33,839 nt of DNA from assembly GCA_016839625.1 (NCBI GenBank), contig JAEOTY010000019.1, positions 1-33,839 of the forward strand. Reading direction: 5' to 3'. The notes beneath the pieces were generated by a model. That model was not told the DNA's origin and did not search any database. It worked only from the letters and a program-made list of their open reading frames with translations. This stretch comes from Candidatus Hodarchaeota archaeon (GTDB lineage: Archaea; Asgardarchaeota; Heimdallarchaeia; Hodarchaeales; Hodarchaeaceae). Within the stretch, counting starts at the first letter, position 1. Each line of letters begins with the position of its first letter. The position numbers and the translations under genes were made by a program. Shown piece after piece: positions 15,714-24,337 of this stretch.

Positions 15714-16489
15714 GTGAGTTACTCTCTGTGAGTCTTTCTCCCTCTCTAATAAAAGAATTTATATCATGTCCACGTGCTTTTCGATTCCATAAAGTGTATT
15801 ACTTGAGTTTATCTCCCACACCCGATTCAAAACGAAATGTTCTTGCTCAGGAAAGGATAGATAACTTCACATCCGGCATTTTTTCTTCTTTAACGACTCA
15901 GTGGGATGAAATAACCCTTCCAAGGGCACGATCTGATATTATTTATCTTTTGAATACAAAATTCTTTACATATCTGGATGCATACACGAGAAATGAAGAG
16001 AAGGCTTATCGTGAACTTGATGAAAAAGTTTTCACTCTGTTATCATGGCTAGTTCAACACTTATGGACAAAACTCACAGCTGACAGACTGCTTGCATATT
16101 TTCTACCTGTTATGGTAAATCAACTCATTAGTGCTCCTAACCTAAATCTACATGGGCGACCCTCTGCTGTTTTTCTTCATCCTGACCAAACATGTTTGAT
16201 TCTTATCCAGACATTCCGAGAAGAGTTCCAACATACAAGAAATCTATTCATCTTCCAAGCTTGTATTTATGCTCGAATTTTAGCTACCATGGGGATAAAA
16301 GCAAAAAATTTCCTCTTTGTTAATTACAGATCAATGGATCTTACATTTCGCCATTTTACATCATCAGATTTCGAAGAGCTGGATGATTTTCTTGAGAATT
16401 TTGAGTCAAGAATAAGCGAACAAAACTTTGATCCACCAAACTCGCCTCCGTGCGAAAAATGTGAATTCAAGGTAATCTGTCACGATTAG
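15695..16489 (+). CDS. Cas4/AddB-like Fe-S PD-(D/E)XK-fold protein with erased nuclease site
   Basis: 264 aa beginning at GTG 15695. The front SPSLIKEFISCPRAF matches the opening helix of Cas4, AddB and RecB-type exonucleases, with C25 as the first cluster ligand. The end, CEKCEFKVIC (C253, C256, C262), has the CxxCx5C spacing of the other three 4Fe-4S ligands. Between them the fold's nuclease core can be traced, but the catalytic residues are gone: GRPSAV has S157 where the metal-binding Asp belongs, LIQTF (Q172, F174) replaces the ExK pair, while QACIY (Q188, Y192) keeps the QxxxY motif. So it is probably a DNA-binding or structural protein rather than a nuclease. No cas genes or repeats accompany it. 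Coupled to the preceding unknown gene. Confidence 0.72.
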   Translation: MSNSYLGELLSVSLSPSLIKEFISCPRAFRFHKVYYLSLSPTPDSKRNVLAQERIDNFTSGIFSSLTTQWDEITLPRARSDIIYLLNTKFFTYLDAYTRNEEKAYRELDEKVFTLLSWLVQHLWTKLTADRLLAYFLPVMVNQLISAPNLNLHGRPSAVFLHPDQTCLILIQTFREEFQHTRNLFIFQACIYARILATMGIKAKNFLFVNYRSMDLTFRHFTSSDFEELDDFLENFESRISEQNFDPPNSPPCEKCEFKVICHD

Positions 16490-16557
16490 GAATTAAAGAT
16501 TCAAAGACTATTGATTTTTGTATCGAGTAGAGGATCTAACCATTACCGCTCACATAT

Positions 16558-17631
16558 TCATAATTTAGTTTGTTTCTTAGGATCAAGAATGTTGTTATCT
16601 CTATCTGTTAAGTGTTCTTGATAAACTAGATAATATGGCACACCGAATAAACTAACTATCAAAATTGGAATCATTAGCCATCCAGGAACGGGATGTAATC
16701 CTAATACATCATTGATTGAAGAATCAGGAATCGATTCTAGTTCCCCAGAAACATCGAGGGAGAGGGAAATGTTGGTCAATCCGCTCAACCCCTCGTAATC
16801 TGGAGCAACTAATATTTTCAAAGGTAAACCCTGATCTTCAGATATTTCAGTAAGAGATACGTTGAAATCAATAGATCTAATGCTTCTACTAGGATAGAAG
16901 GTTTGATCATCTACTTTTAGATGGTCAATGCCTACGCCTTCGAGTGTTGCCGAGATTATGCAGTCGAGTCGCATTTCAGGGGGAATTTGTACAAAAAGGA
17001 TAACTGAAGCTAAGAGATTCTTCTTTAAAAAGGAGAATTTGGCTGGTTGAATCTGATAGAGGTGATTTACAGGGAATATAGGTATCTCGTCTCTTTCAAA
17101 TGGTTGTACTAAGTTAAGACCTATCAATTCTGCTTTAATAATAGAACAATTCACATGAAGGTTACGCCAAGCAACGGCATGATCTAGTAGAACTAGAATT
17201 TCTAGTTCGATTTCTGTTTGTTTTGTGTGATTTAAGATCAATATAAGTGTTTGAGGAACTTCAAATTGATAACAGAATGCTTTAGCTAAATTTACTTGTT
17301 CCAATGTACTGAATGTGGCCTGAGTAGGAACACCATTTACATTAACCTTAAGAAAAACATTGTCAAGTGGATCACCAAAATTTTGAATAGTCATATTGAG
17401 CACCAGTTGATCCCAAGTCTTGGATAAAACTATATTGCGTTTGAATGAATATTCTACATCCGTAAGAACTTCTGGTAATCCAAGATCGCATTTTTCAAAA
17501 GAATTTATCTCTGGGGTAGTATTGTGAACAGCTACAGCAGAATTTGAAGTCATTATCCCACTATAAAGATATAGTACGAATAAAAGGAATAATGATATCG
17601 AATATCTAAATCTTTGAGGTTTGTTAGTCAT
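16558..17631 (-). CDS. Exported beta-rich protein with C-terminal membrane anchor
   Basis: Last gene of a three-gene operon. A signal peptide (about residues 10-33) leads to roughly 280 residues of beta-rich sequence containing several N-x-S/T sequons and two segments that look like CARDB/Ig-type sandwiches (VLNMTIQNFGDPLDNVFLKV is the clearest). A membrane helix (about 318-338) and a short charged tail end the protein. No enzyme motif is seen. Its ATG overlaps the TGA of the upstream DUF457 gene (ATGA), so translation is coupled. Probably a surface partner of the large Ig-repeat protein encoded first in the operon. Not a recognised named family. Confidence 0.7.
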   Translation of the reverse strand: MTNKPQRFRYSISLFLLFVLYLYSGIMTSNSAVAVHNTTPEINSFEKCDLGLPEVLTDVEYSFKRNIVLSKTWDQLVLNMTIQNFGDPLDNVFLKVNVNGVPTQATFSTLEQVNLAKAFCYQFEVPQTLILILNHTKQTEIELEILVLLDHAVAWRNLHVNCSIIKAELIGLNLVQPFERDEIPIFPVNHLYQIQPAKFSFLKKNLLASVILFVQIPPEMRLDCIISATLEGVGIDHLKVDDQTFYPSRSIRSIDFNVSLTEISEDQGLPLKILVAPDYEGLSGLTNISLSLDVSGELESIPDSSINDVLGLHPVPGWLMIPILIVSLFGVPYYLVYQEHLTDRDNNILDPKKQTKL

Positions 17632-18224
17632 AGATTCACCACTTGAAAGATCACCTGGATATGGTTTAGCAACAAATCTGATAGATTCATTGCCAAAAGA
17701 AAAAGTCCAAGACGTGAAAAGGCAGTGTTTGCTCTTGGGTCGTTAAAGGGAATCCTAGCAAATCTTAGAGTGCGAGTATCATTAGGTTGCTGCCATGAAT
17801 AATGTTTAACGGGATGTGGAGAGAAAACTGGTTTTCGACCTAAAGGAATTCCCTCAGGATTAAATGCATCTAAGAGAAGATGTGAAAACCATCCCAATGT
17901 GAGGGCAACAGCAGTGACCAGAAGAATAGGGTCATAGATTCTCTCTGTAATAAAGAATAATGGGATAAAATAACTAAGCGTCCATGGAGAGTGCGATAAT
18001 GGATGGCGATACTGGTTGGTTGAACGATGTTTCTTTAACTGAACGCCTTCATACTTCAAATTTGCTCCACTGTAGCTATCTAACAGATTAGGGATCAGAC
18101 TAATCCCACTCACAGGAAATGACATCCCAAAGCAAAACCATGCGAGACTTTGATCTTTAATGAAAAGCAGAATGAAGAGATTAAATAAACCAACAGCGAA
18201 ACAATAGTGAGTACTGTTTTTCAT
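17628..18224 (-). CDS. YdjM/DUF457-type membrane-bound metal-dependent hydrolase-like protein
   Basis: A 198-aa membrane protein with four or five hydrophobic helices. It shows the family's marks: H6 early in helix one, NLLDSYSG, the YRHPLSHSP loop and the GWFSHLLLDAFNPEGIPL segment, where His and Asp residues near the membrane face are thought to bind metal. This family is annotated as a membrane-bound hydrolase related to YdjM; its true substrate, possibly a lipid, is not established. Here it is sandwiched between two exported proteins with TAATG overlap before and ATGA overlap after. That suggests a dedicated role in handling those surface proteins, for example lipid attachment or membrane processing; this is inference. 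Confidence 0.75.
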   Translation of the reverse strand: MKNSTHYCFAVGLFNLFILLFIKDQSLAWFCFGMSFPVSGISLIPNLLDSYSGANLKYEGVQLKKHRSTNQYRHPLSHSPWTLSYFIPLFFITERIYDPILLVTAVALTLGWFSHLLLDAFNPEGIPLGRKPVFSPHPVKHYSWQQPNDTRTLRFARIPFNDPRANTAFSRLGLFLLAMNLSDLLLNHIQVIFQVVNL

Positions 18225-21200
18225 TATTTTACCCTCTTACGGTTAACCAAGTTACCTGCGGCAATTAAACCTATAAAAATACTTCCTGCAAACCCTAGCT
18301 CAATTAAATCGTTTGTTCCTCCTCCTTCATTAGTGGTTGATTGAGTTGTAATATTAGATGGAATAAAAATTGAGGTAGGGAGTGTACTCGTAGTAATAGT
18401 TGTACTAGTAGGAGTTGTGGACGAATTCTCAATAACAACATTAATAGAGGGTAATGGCAATACACTTACTTGATCTATATCATCATGCGCTACTAATTGG
18501 AGATGATGTGGCCCCTCACTTACCCAAATCTCGAAAATATAGTGAGATTCATTTTGTGAAATAGCGGAGTTTGAAACTCCATCAACAGAGAGAAAAACGC
18601 TATCAACCTTAAAGTCATCACTAACAGGGACTTCGATTCGCCACAATTCTCCCGAACTGTACTTTGAAATTAAGCTTGAAGAATAGCTTCCAAAATCGGG
18701 TGGAAAATCGCTATTATTAAAGGTTCCACGGAATATTTGTGTCGCACCATAAATATCTGTGGCCTGAATGTAATAATCCCACACACTAGGGGGAAGATCT
18801 GAAACAGAAAAATACCATTCTTGATAATTACCTAAAAGAGACTCATAGATAAGTATTCCTGAGTCTGAAAAATTAATTGATCCATTATCCACAAATAACA
18901 AGACTGACTGGGTATCTATCGACTCATTTTGTTCATCGATTCGAATTTTTATTGTAAAGTTATTCCGTTGCGGAGAGAAGTCTTCATTTATGATTGTAGG
19001 TGCATACCAATAAATTTGATGGTCATCCTCTACTGAGGAATTCTCATCCCATGAATACCCAGCAGAAAACCAAAAAGTGGTGTTTTGCGGAGGAATGGCT
19101 AGACTAAGAGTCCAACTCTTTATCAAAGGGTCATTGTCATAATCTAAACTATAGGAAGTCCCATTGACGTTAACTTTAACATTAATCATGTCTTTAGAGA
19201 TTGACCCCGAGCCAACACGAGTACGAATCTCATAAAAAGGAGAATTCCATTTTACACTGATCGATTCAAAAAGGGGAGGGTTGATAACCGAAAATTCAAT
19301 AGATTTGAAACATACTTCATCGGCTTCATTGAACGCATAGGCATGGAGTAAGTATTGACCTGAGGAGAGGTTGAGAGTAACTGGTTCTGTATAAGTCTGG
19401 TTCAAAGTATGGATTTCAGGAATATAAAACAGAGTAGTATTACAGCTTGAATTCAGAGAAATCATGATACTACCTGAATATGTCTGGTTGAGAGGAGAAA
19501 TAATCGTCACTGTTGGTATAATGATATTCAAATCAACAGTGAATGAAATAGAAACATGAAAAGTATTACCAACAGAATCATTACCATAAGCATGAAGAGT
19601 ATAGGTACCATTAGATAATGTTCGGTTTATACTGGTAATCCAGGTCTGATTCAGACTGTCCACTGGGTCAATATGATACCAGAAGTGGTTAGCATTTCCT
19701 GATAATGTCACATTGATGATTTCAGTACCATAAATCACTGCTAAAGGTGAATCAATTACTAATATGGGAGGTACCGTGTCAACACTGAAAATAACCGTTG
19801 TAGTGATTTCATTATTAACTATGTCTTGAGTCCAAATTGTGAGGTTATGATTCCCTTCAAGAACAACCAGATTTGTCCCCGAACTCAATGCACCCAAGTT
19901 TACATCATCTAAGAAAACTAATACCTCTGAACCATCTGTAGAATAAGTCAACAGAATATCGTTGGTGGTATATGTTATGTTTTCTGGATTAATTAAGATC
20001 AATGAAGGAGGGGTTGTGTCTACTGCGAAATTTGAGTATGAGGAGGTAACCACGCCGTACTCATTTTCTCCATAAACGTAGCAGGTGTAGTTTCCCTCAA
20101 TCAAAATGCGGTTTACAAGGGAATTCCATGATTGATTGGTCATATCTATTGGCTCAATTCGATACCAATAAGTTTGTGCATCTCCAGTTATTTCTATCTC
20201 AACATTCGCTCCATAAGTTTGATTCTGAGGACTTAAAAGGAGAACATTAGGAGGAATTGAGCTTATTTGAATAATAGATTCTTCACTGTATCCAGAGAAG
20301 TAAAAATCCTCCTCATCTAACAATGTCTTTCCTTGGAGGCTATAACAACCAGGAGTATCAAATACTACTGAAAAATGAAAATTTCCTCCACCATCGGTTG
20401 AGTCAACTTGTGTTTCGGTACCATTAATCACTAAGAAAGCGTCCACCGCTTGAATTGGTCCAGATACTTCACCATTCACAGTACCATCAATATTAACTGT
20501 GACATTCATTGGTGCCTCTAGTGGAACTGATATCGTAACTGTAACTTCCTCATAAACCGCTATAATATAGTGAAATTCTTGATAGTAGACATAAGTCTCA
20601 TTACTTATGATGACAATTTCGTTCATCCCACGATTTGAAAAAATATAATCATATTGATGCACACCCGCTCCCTGCCAGTCATGCCAGAGTTGTCCTCCTA
20701 TCCAAATCTGATATTGTTCCGTACAATTAACTGTAAAAGAATAGAGATCATTTACATTCCCAAGTGCATCCCCAGAAACTAAAATCATGGGGATAGCATA
20801 CATTGAAGAGAAGTCATATTTTGAACTATTAGGACCAATCGCTCGAATCGTGAAGTCTCCTTTATAATAAGGAGTTGACCAGTTATAATTTCCTTGACCT
20901 GTTGAATTAAGAACTACTGAGTCAAGAAAGATCCAGTTTGTTTCTCCACTTTTTTGCCACTCCAAAGTTATCTCATCGTTCAGCCCTCCTTCCAACGTTA
21001 TGATCGTCCAATGATTGGCCACCACCTCAGATCCAATCATGACTGATAACGGGGGCCGTACAGTGATACTTATCACAGGATAATTAGTTGATTGATGATA
21101 AAACTCAAAGATATTACCTAAGTAGGCTATTTCAACAAAATGAACTCCAATCTGAGTAGTTTCTGAAATAAGATAATCATAATAGAAAATACCTTGATCA

Positions 21201-23038
21201 TCAGTCTCACTGGTACCCAAAAACATACCAAGGGTGATATCAGTTAATTCTACTTCTTCATAAATCACTGGTTGACCAATTTCATCAACTAATTGGCCCC
21301 AAATGCGTACCGTATGACCTTTAATGACTTCGGAGGCATTTTGACCCGTAGTATTGAATGTAGGGTTCGAAAATATAGTTAAATCAAAAGGTTCAACCTG
21401 TTCATCGTAATTTGGAGACCCAAAAAAGTGAGCCTGATAATTCATAACACCGCGGGGATAAGCTGGTTCTAAAAAGTAGTTTAATTCAAGACCAGGTTCA
21501 CAAGCCTTTGTTTCGATCACGGAATCATTGATAGCAAACTCTAACGAAACCAATCCATCACTAATGGCAGTGCCACCAGAAAGAACCGTCACTTCGATAA
21601 TTGTCACAGAATTCCTATCAACACCCCCACTTGCATAAGTCAAGTCAATATCTGTCAGGCCCTTAATCGTGATTGGAAAAGTTTCAACAATATCGATGAT
21701 GAAGACATTGGAATTATAAGTTCGTAAACTGAACTCGTGACTACCAACTGTAGAATTGTCAGGGATAAGGTATTCAATGACCACAAACCCATCCTGATTT
21801 GTCGTTTTATTCAACAATGAACGGTTTCCATCAGTTACATCAATGAATTCTACATCACACACGACAGGATGAGTATGTACGTCCTCTTCGGTTATGTAAA
21901 CCTCCAACCTAATCGTTTCATTATGACGAAACTCCGTCGCATTCTCGGTATGCTCAACCCTTGCTCGATCAACGATTGAAACTATTTCTGTAGAGTTTGC
22001 ATATTGAAACTCTGTTGAGGGATCTATCAGTTCCGTAGTAATTGAAATTAACCCCACAGGTACCGAACTATTAGGCGAAAAGAAGGTAGATGCATTACGA
22101 GAGGTGAGAGTTTGATTGTCAAAGAAAACTGGTTGTTGATCCAAATAATAATAGCTCCGTAACTTTAGACCGACAGGATAATCCCCAAGTACGGTAGTAT
22201 TGAGCTCTAAAGTCTCTTCCTCACGTTGAAGTTCAGTCTTATCTAAATTCTGAACCAACCAATATCCTGTGCTCATCACTGAGACATTCGTAAGTACAGA
22301 GGTGCATGGAAGGGTGTCACTGTCGAGACTCCCAGTATATTCAGCTATGAAGGAGTTAGTTCCTACAAGTGAAAAGAGAGGGATTTGATAATCAAAAGAA
22401 TAGGTCATCACAGAAGGGTCGGTTCCAGGATAGTAATTAGGGAGTGGACCGTAAGTATGTATCGTTGGTGTCCCGCTAAAATTAACATTTCTCACATAGA
22501 TGTACCCACCTCTAAATAACCACCGATAATGGATGGTTAATTCCACCGTAAATTGGATGGAAGCATTTTTGAATACCACACTGGAGTTGGTTTGGAGAGT
22601 GATGGAGGTTGTCCGGGAATCGCCAAGACTGAAATTATCGAAGTGTACAATACACATCCCTGAAGATGAAGAATAATCCTGAAAACCCTGATAAGAAGCC
22701 TCAAAAACATGAATACCTTCAACAAACGGTTCAGAAACAGTCCAATTTACTTCTATTTTTCCACCTAAGATTGAACTATCAATATATTCACTTGTATTAG
22801 TGTCAGTGATTCTAACAGGACCAGTTGGTACAGGATCGAATCCTGCAAATACCCACACAGTGAAATGGATGGTTTCATCTACTCGCACAGCTCCTACATC
22901 TGAAAGAATGGTGGTTGATGTTTCTATTGGAGCAGCCATACTAGGAGTGATAACAGTCAAAACTATCATGAATCCAATGGTGGCTAAAAGCCACACTCCT
23001 CTCATTCTCACTGACTTTAAACCTGACAACCTGAACAT
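18224..23038 (-). CDS. Giant Ig-repeat surface protein, 1604 aa
   Basis: First gene of the operon. A signal peptide (about residues 10-36, ending SMA) is followed by some 1500 residues of beta-sandwich modules, first of the CARDB/Big-type kind, then four tandem modules of 80-90 residues (roughly residues 920-1260, DNA about 19270-20270). Each of these opens with a PP-hydrophobic-(S/N)P-x-N-x-T-Y signature, such as LLSPQNQTYG, LINPENITYT and IISPLNQTYS. A Thr/Ser-rich stalk (TTPTSTTITTS) precedes the C-terminal membrane helix and NRKRVK. Dozens of N-x-S/T sequons imply heavy glycosylation. Likely a cell-surface adhesin or S-layer-associated fibre. GAGGG lies eight bases before ATG 23038 and a TATA-like GTATAAATAG at 23091-23100. 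Confidence 0.88.
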   Translation of the reverse strand: MFRLSGLKSVRMRGVWLLATIGFMIVLTVITPSMAAPIETSTTILSDVGAVRVDETIHFTVWVFAGFDPVPTGPVRITDTNTSEYIDSSILGGKIEVNWTVSEPFVEGIHVFEASYQGFQDYSSSSGMCIVHFDNFSLGDSRTTSITLQTNSSVVFKNASIQFTVELTIHYRWLFRGGYIYVRNVNFSGTPTIHTYGPLPNYYPGTDPSVMTYSFDYQIPLFSLVGTNSFIAEYTGSLDSDTLPCTSVLTNVSVMSTGYWLVQNLDKTELQREEETLELNTTVLGDYPVGLKLRSYYYLDQQPVFFDNQTLTSRNASTFFSPNSSVPVGLISITTELIDPSTEFQYANSTEIVSIVDRARVEHTENATEFRHNETIRLEVYITEEDVHTHPVVCDVEFIDVTDGNRSLLNKTTNQDGFVVIEYLIPDNSTVGSHEFSLRTYNSNVFIIDIVETFPITIKGLTDIDLTYASGGVDRNSVTIIEVTVLSGGTAISDGLVSLEFAINDSVIETKACEPGLELNYFLEPAYPRGVMNYQAHFFGSPNYDEQVEPFDLTIFSNPTFNTTGQNASEVIKGHTVRIWGQLVDEIGQPVIYEEVELTDITLGMFLGTSETDDQGIFYYDYLISETTQIGVHFVEIAYLGNIFEFYHQSTNYPVISITVRPPLSVMIGSEVVANHWTIITLEGGLNDEITLEWQKSGETNWIFLDSVVLNSTGQGNYNWSTPYYKGDFTIRAIGPNSSKYDFSSMYAIPMILVSGDALGNVNDLYSFTVNCTEQYQIWIGGQLWHDWQGAGVHQYDYIFSNRGMNEIVIISNETYVYYQEFHYIIAVYEEVTVTISVPLEAPMNVTVNIDGTVNGEVSGPIQAVDAFLVINGTETQVDSTDGGGNFHFSVVFDTPGCYSLQGKTLLDEEDFYFSGYSEESIIQISSIPPNVLLLSPQNQTYGANVEIEITGDAQTYWYRIEPIDMTNQSWNSLVNRILIEGNYTCYVYGENEYGVVTSSYSNFAVDTTPPSLILINPENITYTTNDILLTYSTDGSEVLVFLDDVNLGALSSGTNLVVLEGNHNLTIWTQDIVNNEITTTVIFSVDTVPPILVIDSPLAVIYGTEIINVTLSGNANHFWYHIDPVDSLNQTWITSINRTLSNGTYTLHAYGNDSVGNTFHVSISFTVDLNIIIPTVTIISPLNQTYSGSIMISLNSSCNTTLFYIPEIHTLNQTYTEPVTLNLSSGQYLLHAYAFNEADEVCFKSIEFSVINPPLFESISVKWNSPFYEIRTRVGSGSISKDMINVKVNVNGTSYSLDYDNDPLIKSWTLSLAIPPQNTTFWFSAGYSWDENSSVEDDHQIYWYAPTIINEDFSPQRNNFTIKIRIDEQNESIDTQSVLLFVDNGSINFSDSGILIYESLLGNYQEWYFSVSDLPPSVWDYYIQATDIYGATQIFRGTFNNSDFPPDFGSYSSSLISKYSSGELWRIEVPVSDDFKVDSVFLSVDGVSNSAISQNESHYIFEIWVSEGPHHLQLVAHDDIDQVSVLPLPSINVVIENSSTTPTSTTITTSTLPTSIFIPSNITTQSTTNEGGGTNDLIELGFAGSIFIGLIAAGNLVNRKRVK

Positions 23039-23090
23039 TACTGGTGCCCTCTAAGTAATTCACATAACCTCACTCCTGATGTCTACTACA

Positions 23091-23100
23091 CTATTTATAC
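23091..23100 (-). promoter_or_regulatory. TATA-like box for the Ig-repeat operon
   Basis: On the minus strand it reads GTATAAATAG, about 55 bases upstream of the operon's first ATG. It lies back-to-back with the radA promoter. Confidence 0.5.
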
Positions 23101-23124
23101 TAGAAAACATCCTATCGATTTTGA

Positions 23125-23133
23125 ATATTTAAA
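23125..23133 (+). promoter_or_regulatory. TATA-like box of radA
   Basis: ATATTTAAA is placed so that transcription would begin near 23157, giving a leader of about 50 nt that carries the inverted repeat at 23165-23184. Confidence 0.45.
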
Positions 23134-23164
23134 CCGGGTAGGGAATCTTGTTTGAAATATCAGA

Positions 23165-23184
23165 TTGAGGGAACTTTTCCTCAA
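23165..23184 (+). promoter_or_regulatory. Inverted repeat in the radA leader
   Basis: TTGAGG and CCTCAA pair across eight bases, ending 22 nt before the radA ATG. In RNA it would form a small hairpin near the ribosome site; in DNA it could be an operator. Weak evidence beyond the symmetry. Confidence 0.3.
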
Positions 23185-23206
23185 CAAGTGAAGAAAGTGA
23201 AGAAAC

Positions 23207-24226
23207 ATGGCAAAAGTCCAAACAAAAGAAGAAGAAATAATTCCTGAACAGGTCAAGATGGAAAAAGAGAAAAAAATAAAGAAAAGCAGCAAAGCGTCTG
23301 AAAAAACCTTCTTAGAGACGATTGCTGGTATTGGACCAACAACCCGAAAACGGTTAGAAGACGCTGGGTATGGAAGCAAAGAAGCAATCGCATTAGCCAC
23401 CCGATCCCAACTAACTGACATATCAGGAATAGCAGAGAAAACTGCGTCGCTCCTGATCCGTGAAGCTCGAGCTCGTTTTGATCTCGGGTTGAAAAAGGCA
23501 ACAACATATGAAGAAGCAGCAAAAACACGCGTCAAATTGACTTCGAGCTCAAAAGCTTTTGATGATCTCCTTGGAGGAGGCTTTGAAACAGGAAGCATCA
23601 CTGAACTTGCTGGTGAAAATGGATGTGGAAAAACCCAGATTGCACACCAGCTTGCAATAAATTGTGTTAAATACTTAGATCTGGATGTAATCTGGATAGA
23701 TACTGAGGGGACATTTCGTTTTAATCGTATTGTACAAATAGCCAAAGCATCAGAAATTGATCCAGAAAAAGTATTAGCTCGTATCACTGTTGGAAGAGCC
23801 TACAATAGTGAACACCAAATGGCGTTAACAGAGGAAGCATTAACAATGGTTCCCAATGTGGGTTTAATAATAGTGGATTCTCTCATGAGTCATTTTCGCT
23901 CTGAGTTTGCTGGGCGCGCAACATTAGCTGAACGACAACAATTAATCGGTAAACACTTGTCATTTATTTCCAAACAGGCAGAGATATTAAATTGTGTAGG
24001 TATTGTGACCAATCAAGTCGCTGCGAAGCCTGACGCGATGTTCTTTGGTGATCCCAATAAACCCGTAGGAGGCAACGTAGTCGGTCATACAGTTACCACA
24101 AGGTTGATGATCCGCAAAGGAAAGGCTACTAAACGTACTGCCACTTTGACAAAAAATCCAGAGCTTCCTGATGGAAAAATCGAATTTGCAATAACTAGCG
24201 AGGGCGTTCGAGATCATATTAAATGA
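23207..24226 (+). CDS. radA: DNA repair and recombination protein RadA
   Basis: Archaeal Rad51/RecA-family recombinase that forms ATP-dependent filaments on single-stranded DNA and carries out strand exchange. It has a charged N-terminal tail, a helix-hairpin-helix domain (GIGPTTRKRLEDAG, LTDISGIAEKTASLL; about 42-85), then the ATPase core: Walker A GENGCGKTQ at 136-144 (most RadA have GEFGSGKTQ), the VIWIDTEGTFR strand, and Walker B LIIVDSL near residue 225. The RATLAERQQLIGKHL and TNQVAAKPD segments match L1 and L2. No intein is present. Length is standard. It is divergent from the surface-protein operon and followed after 111 bp by an XPD-like helicase. Confidence 0.98.
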   Translation: MAKVQTKEEEIIPEQVKMEKEKKIKKSSKASEKTFLETIAGIGPTTRKRLEDAGYGSKEAIALATRSQLTDISGIAEKTASLLIREARARFDLGLKKATTYEEAAKTRVKLTSSSKAFDDLLGGGFETGSITELAGENGCGKTQIAHQLAINCVKYLDLDVIWIDTEGTFRFNRIVQIAKASEIDPEKVLARITVGRAYNSEHQMALTEEALTMVPNVGLIIVDSLMSHFRSEFAGRATLAERQQLIGKHLSFISKQAEILNCVGIVTNQVAAKPDAMFFGDPNKPVGGNVVGHTVTTRLMIRKGKATKRTATLTKNPELPDGKIEFAITSEGVRDHIK

Positions 24227-24337
24227 TGCTATTCAAACATCAAGAGTGATGAATAGAGGAGCCCTGTAAATAACGCGAATACCAACCAAAGTCTTGGAGG
24301 ATGATGACCCAATTGTTGACGAGGAAGTAGTGGATCT

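Noticed and set aside
15695-16489. CRISPR adaptation module because of the Cas4-like protein
   Set aside because: No cas1, cas2 or repeat-spacer array is present anywhere in the window, and the nuclease residues are missing, so a CRISPR role is not supported.
23253-23528. 91-codon minus-strand hydrophobic frame opposite radA
   Set aside because: Antisense of the Lys/Glu-rich radA N-terminus naturally gives Leu/Phe-rich translation; no start context.
23095-23787. 230-codon minus-strand frame opposite radA
   Set aside because: It lies antisense to an unmistakable RadA N-terminus and Walker A region, and its translation is low-complexity with no recognisable motif.
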